64,000 nucleotides of DNA, taken from assembly GCF_009708215.1 (NCBI RefSeq), contig NZ_CP046175.1:4030001-4094000 (forward strand). Reading direction: 5' to 3'. This document shows positions 63,110 to 64,000 of this stretch, in pieces (position 1 is the first letter of the stretch; each line of letters opens with the position of its first letter). A program made the position numbers and the translations under genes. The stretch is from Occultella kanbiaonis (GTDB taxonomy: Bacteria > Actinomycetota > Actinomycetes > Actinomycetales > Beutenbergiaceae). The notes beneath the pieces are model-generated. The model saw nothing but the letters and a program-made list of their open reading frames with translations. It was not told the origin of the DNA and did no database searches.

Positions 63110-63934
63110 TTACAGCCACTCGTCAATCTCCTGCCGGTACATCGCCCGCACGACCTCACCGATCCTGTCGCCACCGGGGCCGGTGGAGGGATCGGTCACC
63201 AAGGTCCGCTTGACGAACGGGAATCCGCGCTGCAACAGCGTCCGCCACGCGCCGAGCGTCGGATTGACCGCATCCTGCGTCACGTCGTGCGAGCGGAACC
63301 GGGCTGTGGGTGCGTAGCCACCCGCCACGCAGGCCCGGCTCAGCCCCAGCTCATAGCGCATCACCACGTCCATCTTCGTGGGCTCCACCCTCACGTTCGC
63401 GAAGAAGTCCCTGAGGGCGGGCTCCGCGAGGATGCCGCGCCGGAATCCGACGAAGTAGCTCTGGAAGTGATGTGCGATCTGCCACGAGTCGGTCAACGTC
63501 CAGACATCGGCCCCGGTGCTCTCGTAGTCCGCGAGCAGGTCATCGATGGGCGCGAACGGGCCGACCATCGAGTCGTTGGTCAGGACCACGTGCTCCAGCC
63601 GGGTCACCTCCGGGAACCGGTCGAGTCCGACGGTCCAGGATCCGAAGTCGTACCCGAGGTTCTCCCTGCGAGTGACCACAACGCCCTCCGGCGGCGGCAC
63701 GGTCCAGACCAGCTCGGCCGGCGCCGTCGAGACCACCAGCGGCGTGTATCCGTTCGCCACGAACTGGCGGAGATACTCCGTCAGGGAGCGACCCACACGT
63801 CCGTCGGCGCTGTACTGCGCCACCACTGCGACCTTCGTCGCGGCGGCCAGCAGGCCCACGTCCCCGGACTCCACTCGCAGGTTCGCCCCAGGCCCGTCGA
63901 GGACCCGCGGCCGGTTCCGACCCCGCAACGGCAT
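63110..63934 (-). CDS. Rhamnan synthesis protein F-like glycosyltransferase
   Basis: 274 residues from ATG 63934. The frame remains open to the right edge, but a different frame holds the end of another gene there, and this ATG is 2 nt after that gene's stop. RgpF-like features: VVAQYSADGRVGRSLTEYLR, RRENLGYDFGSWTVGLDRF, LTNDSMVGPFAPI, SYFVGFRRGILAE. Rhamnan synthesis F proteins help build rhamnose polymers of streptococcal type. Works next to the WbsX/RgpF fusion downstream. The true start could be later, for example a GTG inside the first 25 codons. Confidence 0.75.
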   Translation of the reverse strand: MPLRGRNRPRVLDGPGANLRVESGDVGLLAAATKVAVVAQYSADGRVGRSLTEYLRQFVANGYTPLVVSTAPAELVWTVPPPEGVVVTRRENLGYDFGSWTVGLDRFPEVTRLEHVVLTNDSMVGPFAPIDDLLADYESTGADVWTLTDSWQIAHHFQSYFVGFRRGILAEPALRDFFANVRVEPTKMDVVMRYELGLSRACVAGGYAPTARFRSHDVTQDAVNPTLGAWRTLLQRGFPFVKRTLVTDPSTGPGGDRIGEVVRAMYRQEIDEWL

Positions 63935-63936
63935 AC

Positions 63937-64000
63937 TCAGCGGCTCATCATTCGCCGGACGCCGCGGATCGGCGCGGTCAGACGCCAGGACACCGAACCA
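63937..64000 (-). CDS. C-terminal end of an upstream gene (partial)
   Basis: The minus-strand frame read from the right edge gives GSVSWRLTAPIRGVRRMMSR and then TGA at 63939-63937. An ending of the type RLTAP-x-R is common for glycosyltransferases of polysaccharide clusters (recollection). The next ATG follows 2 nt after this stop, as in the operon style of the window. Too short to name. Confidence 0.5.
   Translation of the reverse strand, partial: GSVSWRLTAPIRGVRRMMSR

Overview
The window is high-GC chromosomal DNA from an actinobacterium, most likely of the order Micrococcales (Ruaniaceae/Beutenbergiaceae/Cellulomonas-like; the family is inference). The evidence is the mtrA-mtrB-lpqB-comF-hpf-secA block with an Rv3235-family gene, a block matching M. 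tuberculosis Rv3691-Rv3695 (DUF4350, MoxR, DUF58, SpoIIM-like, RDD), frequent GTG starts, 1-4 bp stop/start overlaps and long antisense shadow frames. I see no tRNA, rRNA, CRISPR array, integrase or transposase.

Layout. 0-6.4 kb: the N-terminus of an IclR regulator, hisN, a FitAB/VapBC-type toxin-antitoxin pair, a large secreted phosphodiester-glycosidase/metallophosphatase fusion, a VOC protein and a small conserved protein. 6.4-9.9 kb: an orphan protein with an LQR-AGN-AV motif of the kind seen in contractile-injection-associated proteins, behind a hairpin that overlaps its ribosome binding site; then an isolated CpaB/CpaE-like (Tad pilus) pair and a BldC-like HTH gene. 10-14 kb: a purine-catabolism group (PucR regulator, nucleoside/guanine deaminase, and a purine permease fused to an OHCU-decarboxylase domain whose catalytic His is Tyr).

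14-27 kb: LysM protein, Rv3235-like protein, SecA, YcaQ-type DNA glycosylase, HPF, ComF, LpqB, MtrB and MtrA, covering secretion, envelope stress signalling and ribosome hibernation. 27-37.7 kb: a translationally coupled operon (membrane protein, DUF4129, DUF4350, MoxR with a Gly/Tyr/Gln-rich tail, DUF58) and the divergent SpoIIM/RDD pair, split by a talarate/galactarate dehydratase-GntR unit with a clear promoter and a FadR-type operator. 37.7-40.9 kb: nhaA and ahcY.

41-64 kb is a cell-surface glycopolymer region: rmlA and rmlC, a rhamnosyltransferase-like GT2, a GT4, a DPM1-like GT2, two flippase-like LPG-synthase-TM proteins, two GT-C-like membrane proteins, two tandem YfhO paralogues, a methyltransferase and RgpF/WbsX-type proteins. 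Two secreted peptidoglycan-active proteins (SpoIID/LytB and a VanY-type M15 peptidase) sit among them and carry the same FG-GAP-like repeats. Together these probably build, export and decorate a rhamnose-containing wall polymer. rmlB and rmlD are not in the window.

Starts were chosen by ribosome binding site, overlap and family length. Family assignments come from reading motifs, not from database searches.
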